Below, in pieces: positions 1 through 5,192 of a stretch of 5,966 bases of DNA (position 1 is the first letter of the stretch; every line of letters begins with the position of its first letter). The stretch is taken from contig CADBUD010000177.1 of the NCBI GenBank assembly GCA_902797785.1, forward strand, positions 1-5,966. The letters are read 5' to 3'. The position numbers and the translations under genes are program-made. The notes under the pieces are model-generated. The model searched no databases, was not told the origin of the DNA, and saw only the letters and a program-made list of their open reading frames with translations. Source of the stretch: an uncultured Lachnospiraceae bacterium (GTDB taxonomy: Bacteria > Bacillota > Clostridia > Lachnospirales > Lachnospiraceae).

Positions 1-2
1 AA

Positions 3-68
3 GACCGTCTTTGGATAGAAGAAATCTGTCTTTTGGGAGAAGGACTTCAATTTATGATGTTCCGTTAG
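3..68 (+). CDS. Possible C-terminal end of an upstream gene (partial)
   Basis: One forward frame is open from the window edge and ends with TAG at 66-68, giving about 21 residues that finish LGEGLQFMMFR. The stop lies two bases before a small hairpin that could be a terminator, the expected layout for a gene end. The fragment is too short to assign to a family. A second frame is open from base 2 to a TAA at 92-94 but runs through the hairpin, so I prefer the first. Whether this is coding at all cannot be decided without the sequence to the left. Confidence 0.3.
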   Translation, partial: DRLWIEEICLLGEGLQFMMFR

Positions 69-69
69 C

Positions 70-89
70 AAAAACCAGCAATGGTTTTT
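70..89 (+). terminator. GNRA-loop hairpin, likely terminator of the upstream gene
   Basis: AAAAACCA and TGGTTTTT are perfect 8-base complements separated by a GCAA tetraloop, and the 3' arm itself supplies a run of five T. The stem has only two G-C pairs, so termination would be moderate. The A-run on the 5' side and T-run on the 3' side make it potentially bidirectional. It separates the possible upstream gene from the spoIIR promoter region. Confidence 0.5.
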
Positions 90-97
90 ATTAATGA

Positions 98-126
98 GTA
101 TAAAACGCTCTCCGGCGGGAAGAATA
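98..126 (+). promoter_or_regulatory. Candidate sigma-F (forespore) promoter of spoIIR
   Basis: GTATA at 98-102 fits the Bacillus subtilis sigma-F -35 pattern GywTA, and GGGAAGAATA at 117-126 fits every specified position of the -10 pattern GgnrAnAnTw. The spacer is 14 nt, one shorter than the usual 15. Transcription would start near 133, about 30 nt before the spoIIR start codon. spoIIR is a classical sigma-F target in Bacillus, so position and match agree. The consensus is from memory of B. subtilis and its exact form in this lineage is assumed. Confidence 0.6.
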
Positions 127-161
127 AAAATAGAAAGAAATAGAAAGAGAGGAATGACTTG

Positions 162-779
162 ATGAAACTCAGATATTTCAGTTTTTTGGCAGGATGTTTT
201 ATTCTTTTTGCAATCGTGATCTGGGGAGAAGGAGAGCTTCGGCAAAAAAAACTGCAGGAGGGAATTGCTGGGGAAATCATTCGTTTTCACATTCTGGCGA
301 ACAGCGACAGTGAAGAGGATCAGGCAGTCAAGCTTGAAGTGAGAAACGAGATATCCGCCTATATGAAAGAACTCCTTGACAATGTGGAGGGAAGAAATGA
401 GGCGGAAACGGTAATAAAGGAGCATTTGCCGGAAATTTGCCGTAAAGCCGGGAGGGTTCTGAAAAAGGAGAACAAAAACTGGCCGGTCAAGGCGGAAATA
501 TCGACAGATTCTTTTCCGGAGAGGATCTATGGAGACTGTCGTTTTCCGGCAGGAAAGTACCGGGCGCTCCGGATTACTTTGGGTGAGGGAAAGGGACATA
601 ACTGGTGGTGCGTGATGTATCCCAACCTCTGTTTTATGGATGAGAGCTGCCGGATCGTAAGTTCGGAAACGAAGGAAGAGTTGAAAAAAATGTTGACAGA
701 AGACGAATATCAGTGTATCCTAAGAGAAGATTGTAAAAAATTGCGGTTTCGATTCCGCTTGGCAGAGCTTTTCTTATAA
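162..779 (+). CDS. spoIIR: Stage II sporulation protein R (SpoIIR)
   Basis: SpoIIR is the signal made in the forespore under sigma-F and exported to the intermembrane space, where it triggers the protease SpoIIGA to process pro-sigma-E in the mother cell. The 205-residue product is close to the usual family length. It has an N-terminal hydrophobic export/anchor segment at about residues 5-21, then the family signatures IIRFHILANSDSEEDQA (39-55), YGDCRFPAGKYRALRI (123-138) and the hallmark GEGKGHNWWCVMYPNLCF (141-158). The ATG at 162 is chosen because AGAGAGGA (146-153) sits 8 nt upstream; a TTG at 159 is directly adjacent and would add one residue. A sigma-F-like promoter lies just upstream. 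The C-terminus ends in a basic, hydrophobic stretch. It is followed after 39 nt by a VanZ-family gene. Its presence implies an endospore former. Confidence 0.95.
   Translation: MKLRYFSFLAGCFILFAIVIWGEGELRQKKLQEGIAGEIIRFHILANSDSEEDQAVKLEVRNEISAYMKELLDNVEGRNEAETVIKEHLPEICRKAGRVLKKENKNWPVKAEISTDSFPERIYGDCRFPAGKYRALRITLGEGKGHNWWCVMYPNLCFMDESCRIVSSETKEELKKMLTEDEYQCILREDCKKLRFRFRLAELFL
693..721 (+). promoter_or_regulatory. Possible internal sigma-A promoter for the VanZ gene
   Basis: Inside the 3' part of spoIIR there is a perfect TTGACA (693-698) followed after exactly 17 nt by TATCCT (716-721), which keeps the key T, A and final T of TATAAT. Transcription would start near 728, about 90 nt before the downstream VanZ-family gene. 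It could let that gene be expressed outside sporulation. Coding sequence can generate such matches by chance, so this is weak. Confidence 0.25.
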
Positions 780-818
780 AAAGGAAGCAGACCAGCCAGA
801 GGAAAGTGAAAGTATGAG

Positions 819-1433
819 GTGGAGAAAAAATTGCAGAGGGAGATGCCCAAGAAAATCATTGAGCTTGTCATAGCAGATCTGGGAGATGCCACAAGGTACC
901 TTCCTTATGGGGCTGTGGCTGCTCTTCTAATTACAGGGATCGTGTGGATTGTCTTATTTTTGTGGAAAGAAAACAAACCTGAAATAAGGCTGCTGGCGGT
1001 CTTCTTTTTGTCTGTCTTTTTTTCTGAAGTACTATTTCTGACCTTTTTAAATCGAGAACCCGGATCGCGGACGCAGATGGAGCTCCGTCTCTTCGGGACC
1101 TTTCATTCGGATGCCTGTTCAATCTCCTATGTAGTAGAAAATTTTCTTTTTTTTATGCCGGCAGGGATTTTGTTCCCGCTTGCGTTTCCCAAACGCTTCA
1201 AGAGTGCAGGGCATATTTTTCTGATTTTTTTGATCAGTGTAATGATCGAAGTGCTTCAGCATCTTACCGGGCGGGGCTATGCGCAGCTCGATGATGTGAT
1301 TCTAAACACCTTAGGAGCGGCGGTCTCGTTTTGGTTCTTCTGTCTTGTACGGGAAAAGGAAGAGCTAAAAGGGGAGGAACGACTAGGACTAATAGGTAAA
1401 GAAACAGGAAAAACAAGGGAAAAATTGTTATAA
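819..1433 (+). CDS. VanZ-family integral membrane protein
   Basis: The 204-residue product has about five predicted membrane segments (roughly residues 30-49, 57-77, 103-123, 131-148 and 160-177). It carries the VanZ-family signature around segments 4-5: IEVLQHLTGRG (143-153) followed by the acidic pair D158-D159 and ILNTLGA (161-167). VanZ proteins are poorly understood; the founding member gives low-level teicoplanin resistance by an unknown mechanism, and most homologues are not in resistance clusters. The start is uncertain. The GTG at 819 gives the longest frame, but its nearest purine-rich site (AGAGGA, 798-803) is 15 nt away. A TTG at 831 has GGAG at 821-824 with a 6-nt gap and may be the real start, while the ATG at 843 has its Shine-Dalgarno too close. 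The tail after residue 178 is charged and cytoplasmic or disordered. No clear terminator follows. Confidence 0.85.
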   Translation: MEKKLQREMPKKIIELVIADLGDATRYLPYGAVAALLITGIVWIVLFLWKENKPEIRLLAVFFLSVFFSEVLFLTFLNREPGSRTQMELRLFGTFHSDACSISYVVENFLFFMPAGILFPLAFPKRFKSAGHIFLIFLISVMIEVLQHLTGRGYAQLDDVILNTLGAAVSFWFFCLVREKEELKGEERLGLIGKETGKTREKLL

Positions 1434-1482
1434 TTAGTAGAAAAATGGTAAAATCGGGGGGGTATTTTGGCATTTTTTTTCA

Positions 1483-1511
1483 TTGAATCTTAGGAATGAT
1501 TAAGCTATAAT
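1483..1511 (+). promoter_or_regulatory. Sigma-A promoter of the polysaccharide control operon
   Basis: TTGAAT (1483-1488) and a perfect TATAAT (1506-1511) are separated by exactly 17 nt, the best sigma-A-type promoter in the window. The start point would be near 1518, leaving a leader of about 55 nt before the phosphatase start. The beginning of that leader can fold into a short hairpin (ACACT 1521-1525 with AGTGT 1531-1535, loop AGAAA), which could protect the 5' end or be an operator half-site pair. A run of seven G (1456-1462) and one of eight T (1473-1480) lie just upstream. Confidence 0.75.
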
Positions 1512-1557
1512 AAAAGCGGTACACTAGAAAAGTGTTACTGTTGGCAGTTTTAAATAT

Positions 1558-1564
1558 GAGGGAG
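1558..1564 (+). promoter_or_regulatory. Ribosome binding site that fixes the CpsB start
   Basis: GAGGGAG lies 9 nt before the ATG at 1574. The longer frame beginning with GTG at 1532 has no such site and would put the start only about 14 nt after the predicted transcription start. This supports the ATG at 1574. Confidence 0.7.
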
Positions 1565-1573
1565 ATGAGGGAC

Positions 1574-2293
1574 ATGATTGATTTTCACACGCATATTCTA
1601 CCGGCAATCGATGATGGCAGTCAAAGCATGCAGGAGTCGATTCAGATGCTTGAGGAAGAAAAGGAGCAGGGAGTGGAGAGCGTTGTCCTGACACCTCATT
1701 TTTATGCGACCCATGATGCGGTTTCTTCTTATTTAAAAAAAAGAGAGGATTGTTATCAGAAGCTGCTCAAAGAGACAAAGGCGTTAGAGGATCAGTCGGG
1801 AGAGGCTTTTCCCAGACTGTATCTGGGTGCGGAAATTTATTATTTTCCCGGCATCGGCAGAGCCAAAATGCTTTCCGAGCTTTGTATCCGGGGAACGGAT
1901 GTTGTTTTAGTCGAGTTACCCTTTGCCCAATGGACCAAAGAAATTTATGATGATATCAAAGAAATCATCGAAAAGCAGAATTATACTGTAGTGCTGGCGC
2001 ATATTGAGCGATATTTCGAATTCCAAAAGAAAAAAGAAATATGGAAGGAGATGTTCGAGCTTCCGCTTTACGCACAGATGAACGGTGGGAGCTTTATCGA
2101 CCGGAAGAAGCAGAAATTTTGTTTCAAGTTCATGAAAAAAGACAGTGAGATTCTGATGGGAAGCGATTGTCATAATATGCGCTACCGCCTGCCAAATTTG
2201 TTCGAGGCCAGAAAGTCCGTAGAAAAGAAATTTGGCAGTGAGGCGTTAGATGAGATCGATGAATTATCAGAGGAGCTGCTGGGGCTTGCTTAG
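1574..2293 (+). CDS. cpsB: CpsB/YwqE-type PHP-domain protein-tyrosine phosphatase
   Basis: This family uses a PHP (polymerase and histidinol phosphatase) metal-binding domain to remove phosphate from tyrosines of the cognate BY-kinase and so reset capsule or exopolysaccharide synthesis. The 239-residue length matches the family. Metal-ligand motifs are all present: FHTHILPAIDDGS (4-16, H5 and H7), TPHFY (40-44, H42), LGAEIYY (84-90, E87), AHIERY (142-147, H143, R146) and GSDCHN (196-201, D198, H200). AHIERY replaces the more usual AHPERY, a mild change. The ATG at 1574 gives the typical N-terminus MIDFHTH and has a ribosome site; an upstream GTG at 1532 would add 14 residues not seen in the family. 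It is the first gene after a good sigma-A promoter and precedes the LCP gene by 25 nt. Its likely substrate is the Tyr-rich kinase two genes downstream. Symbol follows the Streptococcus naming. Confidence 0.92.
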   Translation: MIDFHTHILPAIDDGSQSMQESIQMLEEEKEQGVESVVLTPHFYATHDAVSSYLKKREDCYQKLLKETKALEDQSGEAFPRLYLGAEIYYFPGIGRAKMLSELCIRGTDVVLVELPFAQWTKEIYDDIKEIIEKQNYTVVLAHIERYFEFQKKKEIWKEMFELPLYAQMNGGSFIDRKKQKFCFKFMKKDSEILMGSDCHNMRYRLPNLFEARKSVEKKFGSEALDEIDELSEELLGLA

Positions 2294-2318
2294 GTGGTTA
2301 TAGAGGTGAAAAGGTGTT

Positions 2319-3380
2319 ATGACAAGAAGGGAACAGCTAAAGGTTCTGGGTGTTTTTTTGGGAGTATTGCTCTTCATTACATTATTCTGGCTGGGAATCC
2401 GTTATATAGAAAATAATGGCATGAGCGAGGCGGCAGATGATGGGTTTCAGTCCGCAACGGACGAGATTTTTGATAATCCGGATGACACCTTTGACCACGA
2501 GGCAGCGGGAAAGGTCAAAATCGGAGGGAAAAAATACAAGTATTACCATGAGATTGAGACCTATCTGTTTCTGGGAACAGATGCAAGTGGAAATGAGTCA
2601 GGAGAGGGCGAGGATTATCAGGGAGCATTAGCAGATTTTCTTCTCCTTTTAGTGATAGATAAGACAGATCATACCTATGCTTTTCTGCAGCCGAACCGGG
2701 ATACCATGACCGAGGTAACGCTGCTTTTGAAGGACGGTACCGGGAGCGCGACATCCACGGAGCAGCTCTGTATCGCGCACTGGTATGGTGGGAGCAGGGA
2801 GCAGGGAGCAGAGAATACAAAAAATGCCCTTTCCCATTTACTGGGAGGGCTTTCGATTGATGGATATTACGAATTAAATATGAAAGAGATTCCGGCATTA
2901 AATCATTTGGTGGGCGGAGTTGAGGTTATGATTGAGGATGATTTTTCCAAGGTAGATCCTTCCCTGAGACAGGGAGAGACCATCCTGCTTTCAGATGAGC
3001 AGGCCTTTACCTTCATCCACGACCGTTTTGATGTGGGGGATGAGGAAAATCTGTCCCGGATGAAGCGGCAGAGAGCGTATATGACGGCATTCTTTAAAAA
3101 GCTTCAGAAAAAAAACAGCGAAGATCCGGCATATGCCTTAGAAACTTATCAGCAGCTTCAGGAGCTGGCAGTGACCGACATCTCAGGAAAAGTATTTTCA
3201 AGGATTGCAAAAGAGATTTCTGAGGGGACATCGAGAGGCTTCTTTGATTTGGAGGGGACGGCAAAAATAGGGGATACCTTAGGAGACGGAGTAGAGCATG
3301 TGGAGTATTATGTGGAGGACGAAACGATTCTTCAGGTATTGACAGAGCTGTATCAGCTTGAGCCGGCAAAGAAGAAGTGA
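2319..3380 (+). CDS. Divergent LytR-CpsA-Psr (LCP) family protein
   Basis: LCP proteins are membrane-anchored enzymes that move polyprenyl-linked glycopolymers (teichoic acid, capsule) onto peptidoglycan outside the cell. The 353-residue product has one N-terminal membrane segment (about 8-28), an acidic linker (32-60) and an LCP domain from about 80 to 260. Recognisable landmarks are TYLFLGTDAS (81-90), the central D106 region, NRDTM (126-130, usually PRDT), HWYGG (154-158), ENTKNALSHLLGGLSIDGYY (165-184), LVGGVEVMI (197-205), and the C-terminal Arg region DRF (235-237) with SRMKRQR (246-252). The first Arg of the usual RSDT motif is replaced (LADF), as is the Pro of PRDT, so substrate handling may differ. 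A 7-nt tandem repeat encodes residues 158-164 next to YGG. The gene sits between cpsB and cpsC, with 25 nt and 37 nt gaps. In pneumococcus the LCP gene comes first, so the order is changed. Start chosen at ATG 2319; AGAGGTG (2302-2308) lies 10 nt upstream. Confidence 0.85.
   Translation: MTRREQLKVLGVFLGVLLFITLFWLGIRYIENNGMSEAADDGFQSATDEIFDNPDDTFDHEAAGKVKIGGKKYKYYHEIETYLFLGTDASGNESGEGEDYQGALADFLLLLVIDKTDHTYAFLQPNRDTMTEVTLLLKDGTGSATSTEQLCIAHWYGGSREQGAENTKNALSHLLGGLSIDGYYELNMKEIPALNHLVGGVEVMIEDDFSKVDPSLRQGETILLSDEQAFTFIHDRFDVGDEENLSRMKRQRAYMTAFFKKLQKKNSEDPAYALETYQQLQELAVTDISGKVFSRIAKEISEGTSRGFFDLEGTAKIGDTLGDGVEHVEYYVEDETILQVLTELYQLEPAKKK
2790..2810 (+). repeat. Three tandem copies of a 7-nt unit inside the LCP gene
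   Basis: GGGAGCA is present three times without a break (2790-2796, 2797-2803, 2804-2810), then GAGA. Because the unit is not a multiple of three, gain or loss of one copy would shift the frame of the LCP gene. The encoded residues G158 to A164 form an insertion-like stretch immediately after the YGG motif. Confidence 0.9.
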
Positions 3381-3401
3381 TTCTATAACCATAAGAAAAA
3401 T

Positions 3402-3409
3402 AGAGAGGA
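3402..3409 (+). promoter_or_regulatory. Ribosome binding site that decides the CpsC start
   Basis: AGAGAGGA has its GG core at 3407-3408. This is 9 nt from the ATG at 3418 but only 3 nt from the ATG at 3412, so the second ATG is favoured. A TTG at 3358 inside the preceding gene has no site. Confidence 0.65.
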
Positions 3410-3417
3410 AAATGAGA

Positions 3418-4257
3418 ATGAATCAGCAGACAGAGGGCGTTCAGATCGTAGAAAAGGATGATGAAATAGAAATTGATTTAATGGAGCTTTTGTTTTATTA
3501 TCGCAGTAAATGGCTGATTTTGCTGGCAGCTTTTCTGATCGGAGCCATAGTGGTAGGGGGATTTACCTATTTCTTTATCACCCCAAAATATACAGCGACA
3601 TCGAAGGTCTACATGGTGTCGTCATCGAATAATTCCGTTGTGGACTTAACGGATTTGAACATCGGTACTTCCCTGTCAAAGGATTATGTAGAGTTGCTAA
3701 AGATTCGCCCGATTTATGAGGAAATCATCCGGGAGTACAAATACCCTTATACCTATGAGCAGCTGTTGGGGATGACGACGATCGGGACCTTATCCGATAC
3801 CCGTATCCTGACGATTTCTGTGGAGAGTACAGATCCGGAGGAGGCCTGTGAAATTGCAAATGCTTTAGCCAGAAAGGCTGTGTCCAAGCTTCCTAAGCTG
3901 ATGGATACCAACAAACCGAATATTGCGGAGGATGCGATTGTTCCTAAGCATAAAAGCTCTCCGAATCTTGCTAAGAATACGACCATTGGAGCTTTAGTGG
4001 CAATGCTTGCGGTAGGAGCTGTTCTGACCATCATCTATTTGACAGATGATACCTTAAACTCCGCGGATGAAGTAGAAAAAGCGTTCGGTATCATGCCGCT
4101 GACCATCATTCCGGAGGGTGAAATGGCTGGCATTTCGGATAAGGCAGAGGAAGAAATCCGGAAACGAAAACGTCAGGAAAAGAAACGAAAACGTAAGTCC
4201 TCAAAGAAATCAGATTCAGAAGAGGAAAAAACGAAAAAGGAGGGTACGAAGGCATGA
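3418..4257 (+). CDS. cpsC: CpsC/CapA/Wzz-type polysaccharide chain-length protein and BY-kinase activator
   Basis: Proteins of this type set polysaccharide length, and in Firmicutes their cytoplasmic C-terminus switches on the separate BY-kinase. The 279-residue product shows the Wzz layout: a cytoplasmic N-terminus ending in the acidic IEIDLMELLFYYRSKW (17-32), membrane segment 1 (about 33-53), an extracellular domain including YTATSKVYMVSS (58-69), a proline-containing stretch VPKHKSSPNL (175-184) and membrane segment 2 (about 187-207). The kinase-activating juxtamembrane part follows as DDTLNSADEVEKAFGIMP (210-227). Most relatives end soon after this, but here residues 241-279 add a tail with 18 Lys/Arg out of 39, plus Ser and Glu. 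The tail is partly encoded by a 21-nt repeat. The stop overlaps the start of the kinase gene (ATGA), indicating coupled translation and a joint complex. Start chosen at ATG 3418 by ribosome-site spacing. Confidence 0.9.
   Translation: MNQQTEGVQIVEKDDEIEIDLMELLFYYRSKWLILLAAFLIGAIVVGGFTYFFITPKYTATSKVYMVSSSNNSVVDLTDLNIGTSLSKDYVELLKIRPIYEEIIREYKYPYTYEQLLGMTTIGTLSDTRILTISVESTDPEEACEIANALARKAVSKLPKLMDTNKPNIAEDAIVPKHKSSPNLAKNTTIGALVAMLAVGAVLTIIYLTDDTLNSADEVEKAFGIMPLTIIPEGEMAGISDKAEEEIRKRKRQEKKRKRKSSKKSDSEEEKTKKEGTKA
4161..4194 (+). repeat. Direct repeat with 21-nt period in the CpsC tail
   Basis: GAAACGAAAACGT occurs at 4161-4173 and again at 4182-4194. The period is 21 nt, or seven codons, so a change in copy number would lengthen or shorten the Lys/Arg-rich tail without breaking the frame. 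It accounts for the KRKR runs at residues 249-252 and 256-260. Confidence 0.85.
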
Positions 4258-5063
4258 AAAACCGAGTTACCATTGGAAATATGCCGGAGCTCCCGTATTC
4301 GATCGAAGAGGCGTTGAATCGCCTTCGAATCAATATCAGCTTTTTGGGAAATGATATTCGAAAGATCATGGTAATCAGTACGATGCCGAATGAGGGAAAA
4401 AGCTTTGTGACAATGCAGCTTTGGCATCAGATGGCACAGGCGGGAGTTTCTTCGGTTCTAGTCGATGCGGATATGAGAAAATCCGTTATGGCAGACAAAT
4501 ACGATATCAAGCTCGAAGGGAAAGGAAAAATTCTGGGAACTTCCGGTTTTTTGGCAAATGATTGCTTTTTGGAAGACGCGATTCTTCATACAGAGCTGGA
4601 AAACGGAGATCTGCTTCCCAATATCGACAATGTCGTCAATCCGTCGCTCCTTTTGGACAGCAGCCGGTTCCAGGAGATGTTGGAGGAGCTGGCAAAGCAA
4701 TACCGGTATGTATTTGTAGATTCTCCGCCGTTAAATCAGGTTTCGGATGGAGAGCGAATTGGAAATCTTTGCGATGGCGCTATCCTGGTAGTGCGGGGCG
4801 GAGTGACCTCAAGGACGATGGTAAAAAATTCCATCCGCCAGTTAGAGCGTGCCGGCTGTCCGCTGCTTGGGATTGTACTGAACCGCGTAGAGGGAGCAAG
4901 AGGCGGTTATTATTACAAGAAGTATGGTGGAAGATACTATGGCAGATATGGAAGATATGGGAAATACTATGGGAAGTATGGATACGGGAAATACGGCGGA
5001 TATGGGGAATATGGAAAATATGGGGAATACAGTGATTATTACTATTATGGCGGGAAAAACTAA
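4254..5063 (+). CDS. cpsD: CpsD/CapB-type BY-family tyrosine kinase with Tyr/Gly-rich tail
   Basis: BY-kinases are P-loop ATPases that bind a CpsC-type membrane partner and autophosphorylate a C-terminal tyrosine cluster; the phosphorylation cycle controls polysaccharide production. In this 269-residue protein the Walker A is STMPNEGKS (42-50), Walker A' VLVDADMRKS (68-77) and Walker B YVFVDSPP (152-159). VVNPSLLLDS (127-136) matches the family PPNPxELLxS region, and LLGIVLNRVEG (204-214) is the usual last strand. Departures are N46 in the P-loop where Gly is normal, QLW (55-57) in place of the common NLA, and Ser for Pro after the DADMRK motif. The tail (217-269) holds 21 tyrosines in 53 residues, far more than the few typical of CpsD. 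AAGGAGGG (4237-4244) lies 9 nt before the start, inside cpsC, and the genes overlap by four bases. The upstream CpsB is the expected phosphatase. Confidence 0.92.
   Translation: MKNRVTIGNMPELPYSIEEALNRLRINISFLGNDIRKIMVISTMPNEGKSFVTMQLWHQMAQAGVSSVLVDADMRKSVMADKYDIKLEGKGKILGTSGFLANDCFLEDAILHTELENGDLLPNIDNVVNPSLLLDSSRFQEMLEELAKQYRYVFVDSPPLNQVSDGERIGNLCDGAILVVRGGVTSRTMVKNSIRQLERAGCPLLGIVLNRVEGARGGYYYKKYGGRYYGRYGRYGKYYGKYGYGKYGGYGEYGKYGEYSDYYYYGGKN
4908..5048 (+). repeat. Low-complexity repeat encoding the Tyr/Gly tail of the kinase
   Basis: This stretch is built from irregular short units of the form TAY-GGN-RAR (Tyr-Gly-Lys/Arg/Glu), with some TAY doublings and a final run of four Tyr codons. 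Codons alternate between TAT and TAC and between several Gly codons, so the repeat is conserved more in protein than in DNA. In-frame expansion or contraction is plausible. It also creates long Ile/His-rich open frames on the opposite strand that are artefacts. Confidence 0.9.
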
Positions 5064-5088
5064 AACTTTTCGATAAGTCTGCCGATAT
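5061..5088 (+). promoter_or_regulatory. Candidate sigma-D/sigma-28-like promoter before the LRR gene
   Basis: TAAA (5061-5064, overlapping the kinase stop codon) and GCCGATAT (5081-5088) are separated by 16 nt, which fits the B. subtilis sigma-D pattern TAAA-N14-16-GCCGATAT. Transcription would begin near 5095, about 100 nt before the LRR-protein start. No good sigma-A promoter is visible in the gap. No sigma-D gene is in the window, so its use is inferred. Confidence 0.35.
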
Positions 5089-5106
5089 ATCTATTGTATG
5101 GACTGA

Positions 5107-5133
5107 CGCGACAGTACGCTGGCGCGAAATTTT
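5107..5133 (+). terminator. UACG-loop hairpin with short T-run: attenuator or partial terminator
   Basis: CGCG-A-CAG (5107-5114) and CTG-G-CGCG (5119-5126) form a G-C-rich stem with one A/G mismatch and a TACG loop, which is of the stable UNCG tetraloop class although closed by G-C. AAATTTT follows. The short T-run suggests incomplete termination after the kinase gene, or a stabilising hairpin at the 5' end of an LRR-gene transcript. Confidence 0.45.
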
Positions 5134-5175
5134 CATACCGTAGGTGAAAGGCTTACTTATAAATAAAAAACGAAG

Positions 5176-5183
5176 AAAGGAGG
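5176..5183 (+). promoter_or_regulatory. Strong ribosome binding site supporting a TTG start
   Basis: AAAGGAGG is a near-perfect anti-16S match 9 nt before TTG at 5193. No in-frame ATG precedes the signal peptide, so this site fixes the unusual start. A run of six G (5182-5187) begins in the last two bases of the site and extends into the spacer, so slippage there would alter spacing. Confidence 0.85.
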
Positions 5184-5192
5184 GGGGACGAC

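Noticed and set aside
1425..1434. TATAAT overlapping the VanZ stop codon (1429-1434) as a promoter
   Set aside because: No -35-like sequence lies 16-18 nt upstream, and the pair at 1483-1511 is much better.
1532..1573. GTG start extending the phosphatase by 14 residues
   Set aside because: No ribosome site, too near the predicted transcription start, and the family normally begins right at the MIDxHxH motif.
2515..2898. 127-residue frame on the - strand
   Set aside because: Opposite the LCP gene, whose product has clear family motifs; the - frame has no recognisable domain.
3339..3389. Perfect TTGACA at 3339 with TATAAC at 3384 as a promoter for cpsC
   Set aside because: The spacing is 39 nt, far from 16-18, and no better -10 lies at the right distance.
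3358..3417. TTG start inside the LCP gene for CpsC
   Set aside because: It would overlap the preceding gene by 23 nt without a ribosome site, and the added residues are not typical of the family.
4562..5035. 157-residue + frame rich in Trp and Ile at its end
   Set aside because: It lies wholly inside the kinase gene in another frame; its repeats are the shifted reading of the Tyr/Gly codons.
4908..5048. CRISPR-like array in the regular short repeats
   Set aside because: Units are 6-12 nt, irregular and in frame with coding; there are no equal spacers or palindromic repeats.
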